Shown here piece after piece: positions 25,876 to 34,285 of a stretch of DNA of 64,000 nucleotides. The position numbers and the translations under genes are program-made. Below the pieces are notes generated by a model. The model saw only the letters and a list, made by a program, of their open reading frames with translations. It searched no databases and was not told where the DNA came from. How positions within the stretch are numbered: position 1 is the first letter of the stretch; every line of letters begins with the position of its first letter. Source of the DNA: JAJKJG01 sp036556825 (GTDB lineage: Bacteria; Pseudomonadota; Alphaproteobacteria; Rhizobiales; Beijerinckiaceae); NCBI GenBank assembly GCA_036556825.1, contig DATBIR010000133.1, positions 1 through 64,000 of the forward strand, written 5' to 3'.

Positions 25876-26622
25876 TTGAATCCCACGCGCCCTCTCGACG
25901 GGCAAGTCGCGATCGTCACCGGCAGCGTGCGCCGGATCGGCAAGGCCATGGCGGCGGCGCTGGCGCGCGACGGCGCGGCCGTGGTCATCCATGCCCGCGC
26001 CTCGCGCGAGGAGGCCCAGGCGGCGGCCAAAGAGATCGAGGCGAACGGCGGACGCGCGCTCGTGCAACTGGCCGACGTCACCGACGAGGCGGCCGTCAAA
26101 CGCATGGCCGAGGCGGTGATCGAAGCCTTCGGGCGCATCGACATTCTCGTCAACAATGCCGCCGACCGCGGCGAGGCGCCGTTCCTGGAGATGTCCTTCG
26201 CCGAGTGGCGCAGGCTGACCGGCATCATTCTCGACGGCGCCTTCCTGTGCTCGCGCGCGGTCCTGCCCCACATGGTGGCGCGCAGCTACGGGCGCATCGT
26301 CAATATCGGCGGCGTCAGCGCCCATCTCGGCGCGTCCGGGCGTGCCCATATCGGCGCCGCGAAATCGGGCCTGATCGGCTTCACGCGCGCCCTGGCGCTC
26401 GAGTTCGCGCAGAAGGGCGTCACCGTCAACTGCGTCGTGCCGGGCCGCATCGGCGGCGAGCGCTCGGCCACGTCCGGCAAGGGCATCTCGCACCAGCCGC
26501 CGGTCGGCCGCGAGGGCCGGCCGGAGGAGGTCGCCGAGATCGTGCGCACGCTGTGCCAGCCGAGCGGCGGCTACGTCACCGGGCAGACGATCCACGTCAA
26601 CGGCGGCCTGTTCCTGCCATGA
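25876..26622 (+). CDS. Short-chain dehydrogenase/reductase lacking the catalytic Tyr
   Basis: 248 residues, FabG-like SDR. The cofactor motif is TGSVRRIG (15-22), NNAA is near 93-96, an NIGGVS segment carries the usual catalytic Ser, and the C-terminal VNGGLFLP ends the fold. In the active site the YxxxK motif reads IGAAK (in AHIGAAKSG), so Tyr is replaced by Ile while Lys is kept. It may be non-catalytic or use another acid. The start is a TTG at 25876 with GGAG 8 nt upstream; no better in-frame ATG lies before the cofactor motif. It precedes the bicupin gene by 202 bp and may share its transcript. Confidence 0.83.
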   Translation: MNPTRPLDGQVAIVTGSVRRIGKAMAAALARDGAAVVIHARASREEAQAAAKEIEANGGRALVQLADVTDEAAVKRMAEAVIEAFGRIDILVNNAADRGEAPFLEMSFAEWRRLTGIILDGAFLCSRAVLPHMVARSYGRIVNIGGVSAHLGASGRAHIGAAKSGLIGFTRALALEFAQKGVTVNCVVPGRIGGERSATSGKGISHQPPVGREGRPEEVAEIVRTLCQPSGGYVTGQTIHVNGGLFLP

Positions 26623-26705
26623 CCATGGCCCGCGCGAGCGAGCGCGGCGGGCGGGAGCCTGCCTGGCGGCGGCGCTTGCCTGCGCGGCGGAATGCTTTAC
26701 CTGAG

Positions 26706-26733
26706 ACGCAAGTCGGGCGTTCCCGACTTGCGC
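26706..26733 (+). repeat. Perfect hairpin in SDR-cupin gap (family D)
   Basis: An 11-bp perfect stem (CGCAAGTCGGG at 26707-26717 and CCCGACTTGCG at 26722-26732) with the tetraloop CGTT. No T-run follows, so it is not a standard terminator. A sister element with the same CGCAAGT core occurs at 60993-61022. It may be a repeat or a partial attenuator between the two genes. Confidence 0.6.
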
Positions 26734-26824
26734 CTTGACGCGGGCGCTCTCGGGAAAACCGGGGATCCACGGCGGCGACGAGCGGTCAGCCGCGCAGCTG
26801 ACGGCCGGGAGAAGGAGGAAGCCG

Positions 26825-27937
26825 GTGGCGGACAAGACGATCGTTTCCGAGGACCTGGCGAATAAATTCGCCACCGAGAAGGACTCGCCCTATCTGCGCT
26901 GGGTGCGCTCCGAAGGTCTCGACATCATCGCCGCGCATTACATCCCGAACCTGCGCACCGTCGCGCTGAAGCCGTGGGCGCGGCGCGGCGGCGCCGGCGT
27001 TTTCATCAATCACGAGGCGTCGCGCACCTCCAACGACTGCTACGTCTGCGAGATCCCGGCGGGCGGCAAGCTGGCGCCGCAGCGGCAGCTGTTCGAGGAA
27101 ATGATCCTGGTGCTCGACGGCCGCGGCTCGACCACGGTGTGGAACGACGCCGGCCAGCGCATCACCTTCGAGTGGAAGGCCGGCGCTATCTTCGCCATTC
27201 CGCTGAACACCTGGCACCAGCACTTCAACGGCTCGGGCCAGCAGGCGGCGCGCTACGTCGCGGTGACCAACTGCCCGTCCGTCCTCAACCTCTATGACGA
27301 CGTCGATTTCATCTTCAACACGCGCTTCGACTTCAGGAACCGTTTCGCCGGCGAGCCCGATTATTTTGCCGCCAAGGGCGAGCAGATCGGCTTCCTGATG
27401 CAGACCAACTTCGTGCCGGACGCGGTCAACATGCCGCTGATCGAGGCGAAGGAGCGCGGCGCCGGCGGCGGTCATATCCGCTTCAACATGGCCAAAGCCT
27501 CGCTCGCCAGCCACATCTCGCAATTCCCGGTCGGCACCTACAAGAAGGCGCACAAGCACGGGCCGGGCGCGCATGTGATCGTGCTCAGCGGCGAGGGCTA
27601 TTCGCTGATGTGGCCGGAAGGCGAGGAGCCGCGCCGCTACGACTGGCAGCCGGGCACGATGATCGTGCCGCCGAACGCCTGGTTCCACCAGCATTTCAAT
27701 TCCGGGCCGACCCCGGCGCGTTATCTCGCCTTCAAGCACTGGTCGCCGAGAAACGCGCAAGGCGTGCCGATGTCGTGGATCAGCCGGCGCCAGGGCGGCA
27801 ACCAGATCGACTATGCCGATGAGACGCGAGAGGTGCGCACCATGTTCGCCGAGGCGCTCGCCAGGCACGGCCTCAAGCCGCGCATGGACGACGCCTACGC
27901 GGCCGAACGCGCCACGCTCGACGCGCAGGTGGCGTGA
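26825..27937 (+). CDS. Bicupin protein, paralogue 1
   Basis: 370 residues with two cupin domains (about 70-150 and 215-310). In the second, metal ligands look intact: H243 and H245 (KAHKHG), H250 and H288/H290 (FHQHF). In the first, the HxH position reads QRQ (86-88), although WHQH (130-133) remains. The family includes gentisate dioxygenase-like and ethanolamine ammonia-lyase-activating annotated proteins. The start is a GTG with AGGAGG 8 nt upstream. It is roughly three-quarters identical, by eye, to the bicupin at 28920-30038 on the other strand. Possible role: ring-cleaving or other non-haem metal dioxygenase; not proven. Confidence 0.83.
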   Translation: MADKTIVSEDLANKFATEKDSPYLRWVRSEGLDIIAAHYIPNLRTVALKPWARRGGAGVFINHEASRTSNDCYVCEIPAGGKLAPQRQLFEEMILVLDGRGSTTVWNDAGQRITFEWKAGAIFAIPLNTWHQHFNGSGQQAARYVAVTNCPSVLNLYDDVDFIFNTRFDFRNRFAGEPDYFAAKGEQIGFLMQTNFVPDAVNMPLIEAKERGAGGGHIRFNMAKASLASHISQFPVGTYKKAHKHGPGAHVIVLSGEGYSLMWPEGEEPRRYDWQPGTMIVPPNAWFHQHFNSGPTPARYLAFKHWSPRNAQGVPMSWISRRQGGNQIDYADETREVRTMFAEALARHGLKPRMDDAYAAERATLDAQVA

Positions 27938-28120
27938 GACCCCGGCCCGCCTTGGGCTTGCAGGCGTTCTGGCAGTGACTGTTCGCCGTTGGAGGCGGCT
28001 GCTAGGCTGGCCCGACCGAAAAACGGTTCACGCGGCGACTAGGCTTACGACAGCCTTTCTTGAATCGACGATTGTCGATGTCGCTCCTCAGCGGCGCTGC
28101 GGCCAACACGGGAGGAGATC

Positions 28121-28855
28121 ATGGATGTTCGGAAATGCGCTGCCGAGGCGATCGGCACGTTCTGGCTCACCTTTGCCGGGTGTGGCAGCGCCGTCATCGC
28201 TGCCGGCTTCCCTGAAGTTGGCATCGGGCTGCTCGGCGTCTCGCTGGCCTTCGGCCTCAGCGTCCTCACGATGGCCTATTCGATCGGCCACATCTCGGGC
28301 TGCCACCTCAATCCCGCGGTCACGGCCGGCCTCGCGGCCGGCGGACGCTTCCCTGTCAGGGATGTCGGCTCCTACGTCGTTTCGCAGGTGGTCGGCGCCG
28401 TCCTGGCCGCGCTCGTCCTCTACGTGATTGCGAGAGGGGCGCCGGGCTTCGACCTCGCCAAAGGCTTCGCGGCCAACGGCTATGCAGAACATTCGCCGGG
28501 CAAATACGGTCTGCTCTCTGCATTCGTCACCGAGGTTGTCCTGACGGCGGCGTTCCTCTTCATCATCATGGGTGCGACCCATGGCAAGGCGCCCGCGGGA
28601 TTCGCGCCGATCGCGATCGGTCTCGGGCTCACGCTGATCCATCTGGTCAGCATCCCGGTGACCAATACATCCGTGAACCCGGCCCGGAGCACCGGACCCG
28701 CCGTCTTCGTCGGAGGCTGGGCGATCGCCCAGCTGTGGCTGTTCTGGGTCGCTCCCCTGATCGGCGGCATGCTCGGAGGCGTCCTCTACCGGTGGCTCAG
28801 CGAGGAACCGTCGGCGCAGGTTACCGGCGTCGCGCCCGCGACCCCGGCCGAATAA
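28121..28855 (+). CDS. aqpZ: Aquaporin Z-type water channel
   Basis: 244 residues, six membrane helices plus two half-helices carrying both NPA signatures: HLNPAVT (N64) and SVNPARS (N186). Residue context (H in LTLIHLVSIPV, R in NPARS) fits the narrow AqpZ water-channel filter rather than a glycerol facilitator. GGGAGG precedes the ATG. It sits between the two facing bicupin genes and ends 64 bp from the convergent bicupin stop. A 183-bp gap upstream could carry its own promoter. Confidence 0.95.
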   Translation: MDVRKCAAEAIGTFWLTFAGCGSAVIAAGFPEVGIGLLGVSLAFGLSVLTMAYSIGHISGCHLNPAVTAGLAAGGRFPVRDVGSYVVSQVVGAVLAALVLYVIARGAPGFDLAKGFAANGYAEHSPGKYGLLSAFVTEVVLTAAFLFIIMGATHGKAPAGFAPIAIGLGLTLIHLVSIPVTNTSVNPARSTGPAVFVGGWAIAQLWLFWVAPLIGGMLGGVLYRWLSEEPSAQVTGVAPATPAE

Positions 28856-28866
28856 CTCCCGGCGGA

Positions 28867-28886
28867 CTCTCCCCTTGCGGGGAGAG
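28867..28886. terminator. Bidirectional hairpin between aqpZ and bicupin 2 (family C)
   Basis: A perfect 8-bp stem, CTCTCCCC (28867-28874) and GGGGAGAG (28879-28886), with a TTGC loop, lies between two convergent genes. The same word recurs between other convergent gene pairs in this window (39163, 41549). No strong T-run, so termination efficiency is uncertain. Confidence 0.55.
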
Positions 28887-28919
28887 GGTGGGGTGAGGTG
28901 AGGGGAGCGCGCCGTATAA

Positions 28920-30038
28920 TCACGCCACCTTGGCGGGCAGGTCGGCGGCCTCGGCGGCATAGGCCTCGTCCATGCGCGGCTTGAGCCCGTGCTTCGCCAA
29001 CGCATCGGCGAACATGGTGCGCAGCTGGGGCGTCTCGTCGGCGTAGTCGATCTGGTCGCCGCCGATGCGCCGGCTGTACCAGCAGGTCGGCACGCCCTGG
29101 CCGTTGCGGATCAGCGCCACCTCGTGCTTGAAGGCGAGATAGCGCGCCGGGGTCGTGCCGGTGTTGAAGTGCTGGTGGAACCACATGTTCGGCGGCACGA
29201 TGAGCGAGCCGACCTCCCAGTCGTAACGCTTCGGCTCGGCGCCTTCCGGCCACATCAGCGAATAGCCCTCGCCGCTGAGGATGATGACGTGGGCGCTCGG
29301 CCCGTGTGCGTGCGCCTTCTTGTAGGTGCCGACCGGAAACTGCGAGATGTGGCTCGGCAGCGAGCCCTTGGCCATGTTGAAGCGGATATGGCCGCCGCCG
29401 GCGCCGCGCTCCTTGGCGCTGGCGAGCGGCAGGTTGACCGCGTCGGCGATGAAGTTGGTGTCGAGCCGCAGCCCCTGCTGCTCGGTCTTGGCGGAAAAAT
29501 AATCCGCTTCGCCGTTGAAGCGGTTCTTGAAGTCGTAAGGCGTGTTGAAGATGAAGGCGACGTCCTCGTAGAGGTTCATCACCGGCGGCATGTTGGTGAC
29601 CGCCACGTAGCGCACCGGCTCCTGGCCCGAGCCGTTGTAATGCTGGTGCCACGCGTTCAGCGGGATGGCGAAGATGGCGCCGGCCTTCCACTCGAAGGTG
29701 ATGCGCTTGCCGGCGTCGTTCCACACGGTCGTCGAACCGCGACCGTCGAGGACCAGGATCATCTCCTCGTAAAGCTGGCGCTGCGGCGCGAGGCTCTTTC
29801 CGGGCGGGATCTCGCAGACGTAGCAATCGTTCGAGGTGCGCGAGGCGTCGTGGTTGATGTAGACGCCCTTGCCGCCGCGCCGCGCCCACGGCTTCAGCTC
29901 GACGGTGCGCAGGTTGCGCACATAGTGGCCGCTGATGATGTCGAGGCCCTCGCTGCGTACCCAGCGCGTATACGGCGTGTCCTTCTCGGTGGCGAATTTC
30001 TTCGCCAGTTCGTCCGAAACGATTGCGTCCTTGGCCAT
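28920..30038 (-). CDS. Bicupin protein, paralogue 2
   Basis: 372 residues, the same two-cupin layout as the gene at 26825. Again the first cupin has QRQ in place of HxH, and the second keeps the KAHAHG, SAHV and FHQHF ligands. It is the last gene of the set ribB, hydrolase, LLM oxidoreductase, hydrolase, bicupin, starting 59 bp after the preceding stop. The ATG at 30038 follows GGGAGAAGG. The context with a flavin monooxygenase and two hydrolases suggests a step in oxidative breakdown of a cyclic or aromatic compound, possibly dioxygenation, but the reaction is unknown. Confidence 0.84.
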   Translation of the reverse strand: MAKDAIVSDELAKKFATEKDTPYTRWVRSEGLDIISGHYVRNLRTVELKPWARRGGKGVYINHDASRTSNDCYVCEIPPGKSLAPQRQLYEEMILVLDGRGSTTVWNDAGKRITFEWKAGAIFAIPLNAWHQHYNGSGQEPVRYVAVTNMPPVMNLYEDVAFIFNTPYDFKNRFNGEADYFSAKTEQQGLRLDTNFIADAVNLPLASAKERGAGGGHIRFNMAKGSLPSHISQFPVGTYKKAHAHGPSAHVIILSGEGYSLMWPEGAEPKRYDWEVGSLIVPPNMWFHQHFNTGTTPARYLAFKHEVALIRNGQGVPTCWYSRRIGGDQIDYADETPQLRTMFADALAKHGLKPRMDEAYAAEAADLPAKVA

Positions 30039-30097
30039 GCGCCTTCTCCCGATTGTTCTAGGTTCGTTGACCGGCTCGGCGACCGGTCGCAAGCCGA

Positions 30098-30937
30098 TCA
30101 ATCCCTCTGCTTCAGGAAGTGCAGCGCCACCGCGTTGAACTCGTCGGCGCATTCGATATTGCCCATATGCGCGGCCCGCTCGAATACGTGCAGCCGCGCG
30201 TCCGCAATCAGCGGCACGAATTCGTCCGTGTAGTTCGGCTTGCGCAAGGGATCGAGTCGGCCCGCGAAGACCAGGGTCGGGACATCGATCGCGGCATAGG
30301 CGATGTTGTCACGCTCGCGGCGCGCTGGCGGTCCGCGGAACGGGGCCTTGAAGCGGGCGGCGGAGGTCGCCTCCCAGGCGCCGGGCAGCGCCGCCATCTT
30401 CCAGCGGCGCTCGATATAGGCTTCGTTGTCGGCCCATTTGCGGTCGACGAACATCACCTCGACGATGCGGCGCATGTGCTCGCGCGTGCCGTCATAGGTG
30501 TTGAGGATGCGGCGCGCCTCGTTGTCGGGCGCGTCGCCGCCACCGGAGCACACGGTGAGCGTCACGATCGGCCAGTCCGGCTCCGCTCGCGCCGCCACGG
30601 CGAGGCTCATGCCGCCGGACATGGAACTGCCCATGACGTGCACCCGGCTGATGCCGGCCACCTCGAGAAAGCGCCGGATATGGGCGATGCGGCGCTCGAA
30701 CTGGCCGTTGAAGTCGAAGACCTTGTCGGTCAGGCCGAAGCCGAGGTGATCCGGCGCGACGACATGATAGCGCTGCGCCAGCGGCTCGATGTTGAACTCC
30801 CACGAGAACTCGGCGGCGCCGCCGTATTCGGCCGAGTGCAGCAACAGCACGCTCGGGCGCCGGTCGCGGTGCTCGGCGCCGGCTTCGAAATAATGCGTGC
30901 GGATGCCGTCAACGAGGCAATACCGGCCCTCCCTCAT
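30098..30937 (-). CDS. Alpha/beta hydrolase (meta-cleavage product hydrolase-like)
   Basis: 279 residues. The nucleophile S105 lies in GSSMSGG, the acid is the Asp in FAGRLDP and the base is the His in AAHMGNIE. The overall layout resembles carbon-carbon bond hydrolases of the MhpC/BphD type, but the oxyanion segment reads LLLHSAEYGG instead of the usual HGxGxG. Its start overlaps the stop of the LLM oxidoreductase gene by four bases, so the two are translationally coupled and probably act in sequence. Substrate unknown. Confidence 0.84.
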   Translation of the reverse strand: MREGRYCLVDGIRTHYFEAGAEHRDRRPSVLLLHSAEYGGAAEFSWEFNIEPLAQRYHVVAPDHLGFGLTDKVFDFNGQFERRIAHIRRFLEVAGISRVHVMGSSMSGGMSLAVAARAEPDWPIVTLTVCSGGGDAPDNEARRILNTYDGTREHMRRIVEVMFVDRKWADNEAYIERRWKMAALPGAWEATSAARFKAPFRGPPARRERDNIAYAAIDVPTLVFAGRLDPLRKPNYTDEFVPLIADARLHVFERAAHMGNIECADEFNAVALHFLKQRD

Positions 30938-32103
30938 TGCGCCGCCGCCATCGCCTTCTTTGGAGCCGTGCGCGGCAGATCCTTTATGCGCGGATAAACC
31001 TCTTTCGCGAACAGGGTCATGCTGCGCACGGTGCGCTGATGATCGAGGAAACCGGCCTGCTGCATCATCAGCAGGTGGTCGAAGCCGCCGACCCGGTCGT
31101 AGAAGCGCTTGACCTGCTCGACCACCGAATCGGGCGTGCCGTACATGATGACGCCCTTCTCGCGCTGATCCTCGAGCTTCAGGCTGCGCATCGCATCGGT
31201 GCGGCCGGAATAGGCGCCCTGCAGGGCTTTTACGTTGAACGACACAGGCACGTAGCCGGGCGGGTTGCGGAACTGCGGCTCGGTCTTGGCCTTCATATAC
31301 CAGGTGAGCTCCTGCGCGCCCTTCTCAGCCTCCTCCTCCGAATCGGCCGTGTAGACGAGCGGCATGAAAGCCGTGCCGCCGCCGCCCGGCAGGCCGCGCT
31401 CGATGAAATGCGCGCGGTAGACATCGAACATCTCGCGCACCTTGTCGTGTGGCTGCAGGAAGGTGGCGAAGACGTAGCCGCGGTCGGCAACCTTCTTGAT
31501 CCCTTCCTTGTCGCTGGAGCCGGTGATCCACACCTGCGGGTGCGGCGTCTGATAGGGACGCGGCCATACGTTGACGGCGCGCTTGTGCCAGAAGCGGCCT
31601 TCGAAGTTGAACGGGCCCTCATGCGAGGTCCACGCCTTGACGACGAGGTCGACGCCTTCCCACAGCCGCTCGACGGTTTGCGTCGGATTGGTGTTGGCGG
31701 CGAATATCTCATAGGGCACGCCGCGCACGAAGCCGCAGTCGAGACGGCCGCGCGACAGACAGTCGATGATGGCCATTTCCTCGGCGATACGGATCGGGTC
31801 GCCGCGATTGGCGATGGGATTGCCGAGGATGCAAATGCGCGCCTTCGTGGTCTGGCGCGCCAGGATGGACGCCATCAGCGGCGCCGCGGCGTTGAGGCAC
31901 GTGGCGGTCTGGTGATGCTCGTTGAGCATGATGTGCAGGCCGAGCTCGTCGGCGATCACGTGCTCGTCGAGATAGCGGTTGTAGAGGTCGGCCCCGACCT
32001 TCGGATCGAAATGCTTGCTCGGGATCGTCACCCGGATCGAGGGAATGTCGTCGAGCGACGGCAGATGCGGATAGGGCATCTCGGTGAAGTGCCAGGCTTC
32101 CAT
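30934..32103 (-). CDS. LLM class flavin-dependent oxidoreductase
   Basis: 389 residues, luciferase-like TIM-barrel. It has NEHHQTATCLNAAAP near 61-75 (the conserved substrate/flavin-facing segment), CILGNPIANRGDP and RGRLDCGFVRG strands, and VWITGSSDKEG near 213. Such enzymes use reduced FMN or F420; in a non-actinobacterial host FMNH2 with oxygen is likely, giving a monooxygenase. It lies in the middle of the ribB-headed operon, 33 bp after a hydrolase gene and overlapping another. A flavin reductase gene is not visible nearby. Confidence 0.9.
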   Translation of the reverse strand: MEAWHFTEMPYPHLPSLDDIPSIRVTIPSKHFDPKVGADLYNRYLDEHVIADELGLHIMLNEHHQTATCLNAAAPLMASILARQTTKARICILGNPIANRGDPIRIAEEMAIIDCLSRGRLDCGFVRGVPYEIFAANTNPTQTVERLWEGVDLVVKAWTSHEGPFNFEGRFWHKRAVNVWPRPYQTPHPQVWITGSSDKEGIKKVADRGYVFATFLQPHDKVREMFDVYRAHFIERGLPGGGGTAFMPLVYTADSEEEAEKGAQELTWYMKAKTEPQFRNPPGYVPVSFNVKALQGAYSGRTDAMRSLKLEDQREKGVIMYGTPDSVVEQVKRFYDRVGGFDHLLMMQQAGFLDHQRTVRSMTLFAKEVYPRIKDLPRTAPKKAMAAAQ

Positions 32104-32136
32104 GTTGCCTCCCGGTCGTTGTCGTGTCGGAGCTGA

Positions 32137-32931
32137 TCAGCTCAGGAAAGCGCGCAGGCGCTCGAGGAAGGCCTCGGGCTGCTCGACATGCGGTAGGTGC
32201 CCGGCCTTGGCGATCGTGGTGATGGCGGCGCCCGGGATCAGCTTGCGATAGGCCTCGCCGTAGGCCGGCGTGACCAGCCCGTCATTCTCGCCCCAGACGA
32301 GCAGCGTCGGCACCTGGATACGGTGCAGCCGGTGCCTGAGCTTGGGGTTGTGCATGTAGGGCTCCCAGCAGAAGCGCGCGAACGACTCGTTGTTGCGCGC
32401 GACGATGGTGAGCTGGTCCTCGGACATCGCCGCGTAGTCGCGCTTGGCGTGGCGCGGATCCGACCATTTGAGCGCCGTGACGCGGTCCGGATGCAGCAGC
32501 CAGATGTCCTGGATGTCGCGGTCGGTCGGGCCGCCCACCTTGATCCCGAAAGGGTCCACCAGCACGAGTTTGGAGATGAACGAATCGTCCTTGGTGGCCA
32601 TCTCGGCGGCGATCCAGCCGCCGAGCGAGAAGCCGAGCACGACCAATTTGCGCAACTGCAGGCGCTCGACGAGGTCGAGATAGAGATAGGCGATATCGTC
32701 GGGATTGGTGATCCAGTCGGGCCTCTCGGAGCGGCCGAAGCCCGGCGGCGAAGGGATGATCAGCTCGTAGCTTTTGGCGAGTTCGTCGAGAAACGGCGCT
32801 TCGAGCTCCAGCGCCTCTTCGCCGTAGAGAAGCAGCATGGGCGCCCCGCGTCCGCGCCGCTCCACTTCGATCTTGATTCCACCCAGATCCACAAGGCCTT
32901 GCGGCTCTTCTTTGCGTCGTTGCTCGTTCAT
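32137..32931 (-). CDS. Alpha/beta hydrolase
   Basis: 264 residues from the ATG at 32931. The nucleophile Ser lies in GFSLGG, the acid in WGENDG and the base His in AGHLPHVEQP. The oxyanion segment reads LLLYGEEA rather than the usual HG, similar to several hydrolases that sit beside LLM oxidoreductases. It starts 10 bp after the ribB stop, so it is almost certainly co-transcribed with it. A longer in-frame reading begins inside ribB and is rejected. Cytoplasmic; substrate unknown. Confidence 0.87.
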   Translation of the reverse strand: MNEQRRKEEPQGLVDLGGIKIEVERRGRGAPMLLLYGEEALELEAPFLDELAKSYELIIPSPPGFGRSERPDWITNPDDIAYLYLDLVERLQLRKLVVLGFSLGGWIAAEMATKDDSFISKLVLVDPFGIKVGGPTDRDIQDIWLLHPDRVTALKWSDPRHAKRDYAAMSEDQLTIVARNNESFARFCWEPYMHNPKLRHRLHRIQVPTLLVWGENDGLVTPAYGEAYRKLIPGAAITTIAKAGHLPHVEQPEAFLERLRAFLS

Positions 32932-32941
32932 CACTCTCACT

Positions 32942-34162
32942 TCAGGGTCGGCGGGAGGTCTCCGCTTGGCGCCTCTCGCCCGGGGGCGGTCCGCGGTCGT
33001 CCGGCAGATCGGGAATCGGCTGCTGATCGATGACATGCAGCCCGTAGCCGTCAAGGCCGATGATGGTGCGCCGGGTGTTGGACAACAGGATCATGTCGCG
33101 GACGCCGAGATCGAGCAGGATCTGGGCGCCGATGCCGAACTGGCGCAGCTGCGCGATCGGCGTGCGCATCGCCTGGCCTTCGCGTTCGCGGATCGAACGG
33201 CTGAGGCTGGTGGGCGTCGGCTCGCGGATGATCACGACGACGCCGCGGTCCTTCTCGGCGATCAGCCGCATGCACGCCTCGAGCTCGCCGCCGCGGGCGC
33301 GCGCCTCGCCGCCGAAGAAGTGGCTGCTGGTCATGTCGCCGAGGCTGTCGGCCAGGATGCTGTGCTGGTGCATGCGCACGAGCACCGGCTCGGTCCCGGA
33401 GACGTCGCCCCTGACCAGCGCCACGTGCTCGATGTAGCCGATCTTGGTGGCGTAGATCACGGCCTTGAAGTCCCCGCCGAAGCGGCTGTGAATCGCCGTC
33501 TCGTGGATGCGCTCGACCAGCTGCTCTGTGCGGCGGCGGTAGGCGATCAGGTCGGCGATCGTGGCGATCTTGAGCCCGTGCGTCTGCGCGAATGTCACGA
33601 GGTCCGGCATCCGGGCCATGGTGCCGTCGTCGTTCATGATCTCGCAGATCACGCCGGATGGGTTGAGGCCGGCCAGGCGCGCCACGTCGACGGCGGCCTC
33701 GGTATGGCCGGCGCGCACCAGGACACCACCGTCCTGCGCGATCAGCGGGAAGACGTGCCCCGGCGAGACGATGTCCTGGCGGCCCCGGTTGTGGTTGATG
33801 GCAACCGAGATCGTGTGCGCCCGGTCGGCCGCCGAAATGCCCGTGGTGACGCCTTCGCGCGCCTCGATGGAGACGGTGAAGGCGGTCTGATGGCGGGTCT
33901 GGTTGCGCGGCGCCATCAGCTGCAGGCCGAGCGTCTCGACGCGCTCGCGGGTCATCGCCAGGCAGATCAGGCCGCGCGCGTATTTGGCCATGAAGTTGAC
34001 GGCTTCTGGCGAGGCCTTCTCGGCCGGGATGATCAGGTCGCCCTCGTTCTCCCGGGCCTCGTCGTCGACGAGGATGAACATGCGGCCGTTGCGCGCGTCC
34101 TCGATCACCTCCTCGATCGGGGAGAGCGCGCTCGCGGCAGGTTCAGACGACGTCAAGACCAT
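32942..34162 (-). CDS. ribB: 3,4-dihydroxy-2-butanone 4-phosphate synthase with degenerate GTP cyclohydrolase II-like domain
   Basis: 406 residues. The N-terminal domain (about 14-215) is a complete DHBP synthase, with ENEGDLI and RAGHTEA motifs. It makes the four-carbon unit of riboflavin from ribulose 5-phosphate. The C-terminal domain (about 220-395) follows the GTP cyclohydrolase II fold, but the zinc cysteines (normally in GDxFGSxxCDC) are absent, so it is presumably inactive, as in many alphaproteobacterial RibB proteins. It is the first gene of a five-gene catabolic set with an LLM flavin enzyme. The ATG at 34162 was preferred; the longer reading upstream is made of an intergenic repeat. 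Confidence 0.9.
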   Translation of the reverse strand: MVLTSSEPAASALSPIEEVIEDARNGRMFILVDDEARENEGDLIIPAEKASPEAVNFMAKYARGLICLAMTRERVETLGLQLMAPRNQTRHQTAFTVSIEAREGVTTGISAADRAHTISVAINHNRGRQDIVSPGHVFPLIAQDGGVLVRAGHTEAAVDVARLAGLNPSGVICEIMNDDGTMARMPDLVTFAQTHGLKIATIADLIAYRRRTEQLVERIHETAIHSRFGGDFKAVIYATKIGYIEHVALVRGDVSGTEPVLVRMHQHSILADSLGDMTSSHFFGGEARARGGELEACMRLIAEKDRGVVVIIREPTPTSLSRSIREREGQAMRTPIAQLRQFGIGAQILLDLGVRDMILLSNTRRTIIGLDGYGLHVIDQQPIPDLPDDRGPPPGERRQAETSRRP

Positions 34163-34285
34163 GGACCAGTGACTTGCCCGGACGCGCCGGACCCTCCTGC
34201 TTCGCGGGCCGAAAACCGTGCCGACCCGTAGTTCGATACGCGCCGTTTGTCCACGCCGGGGCACTGCGCCGGTCCGTCCTGTTTT

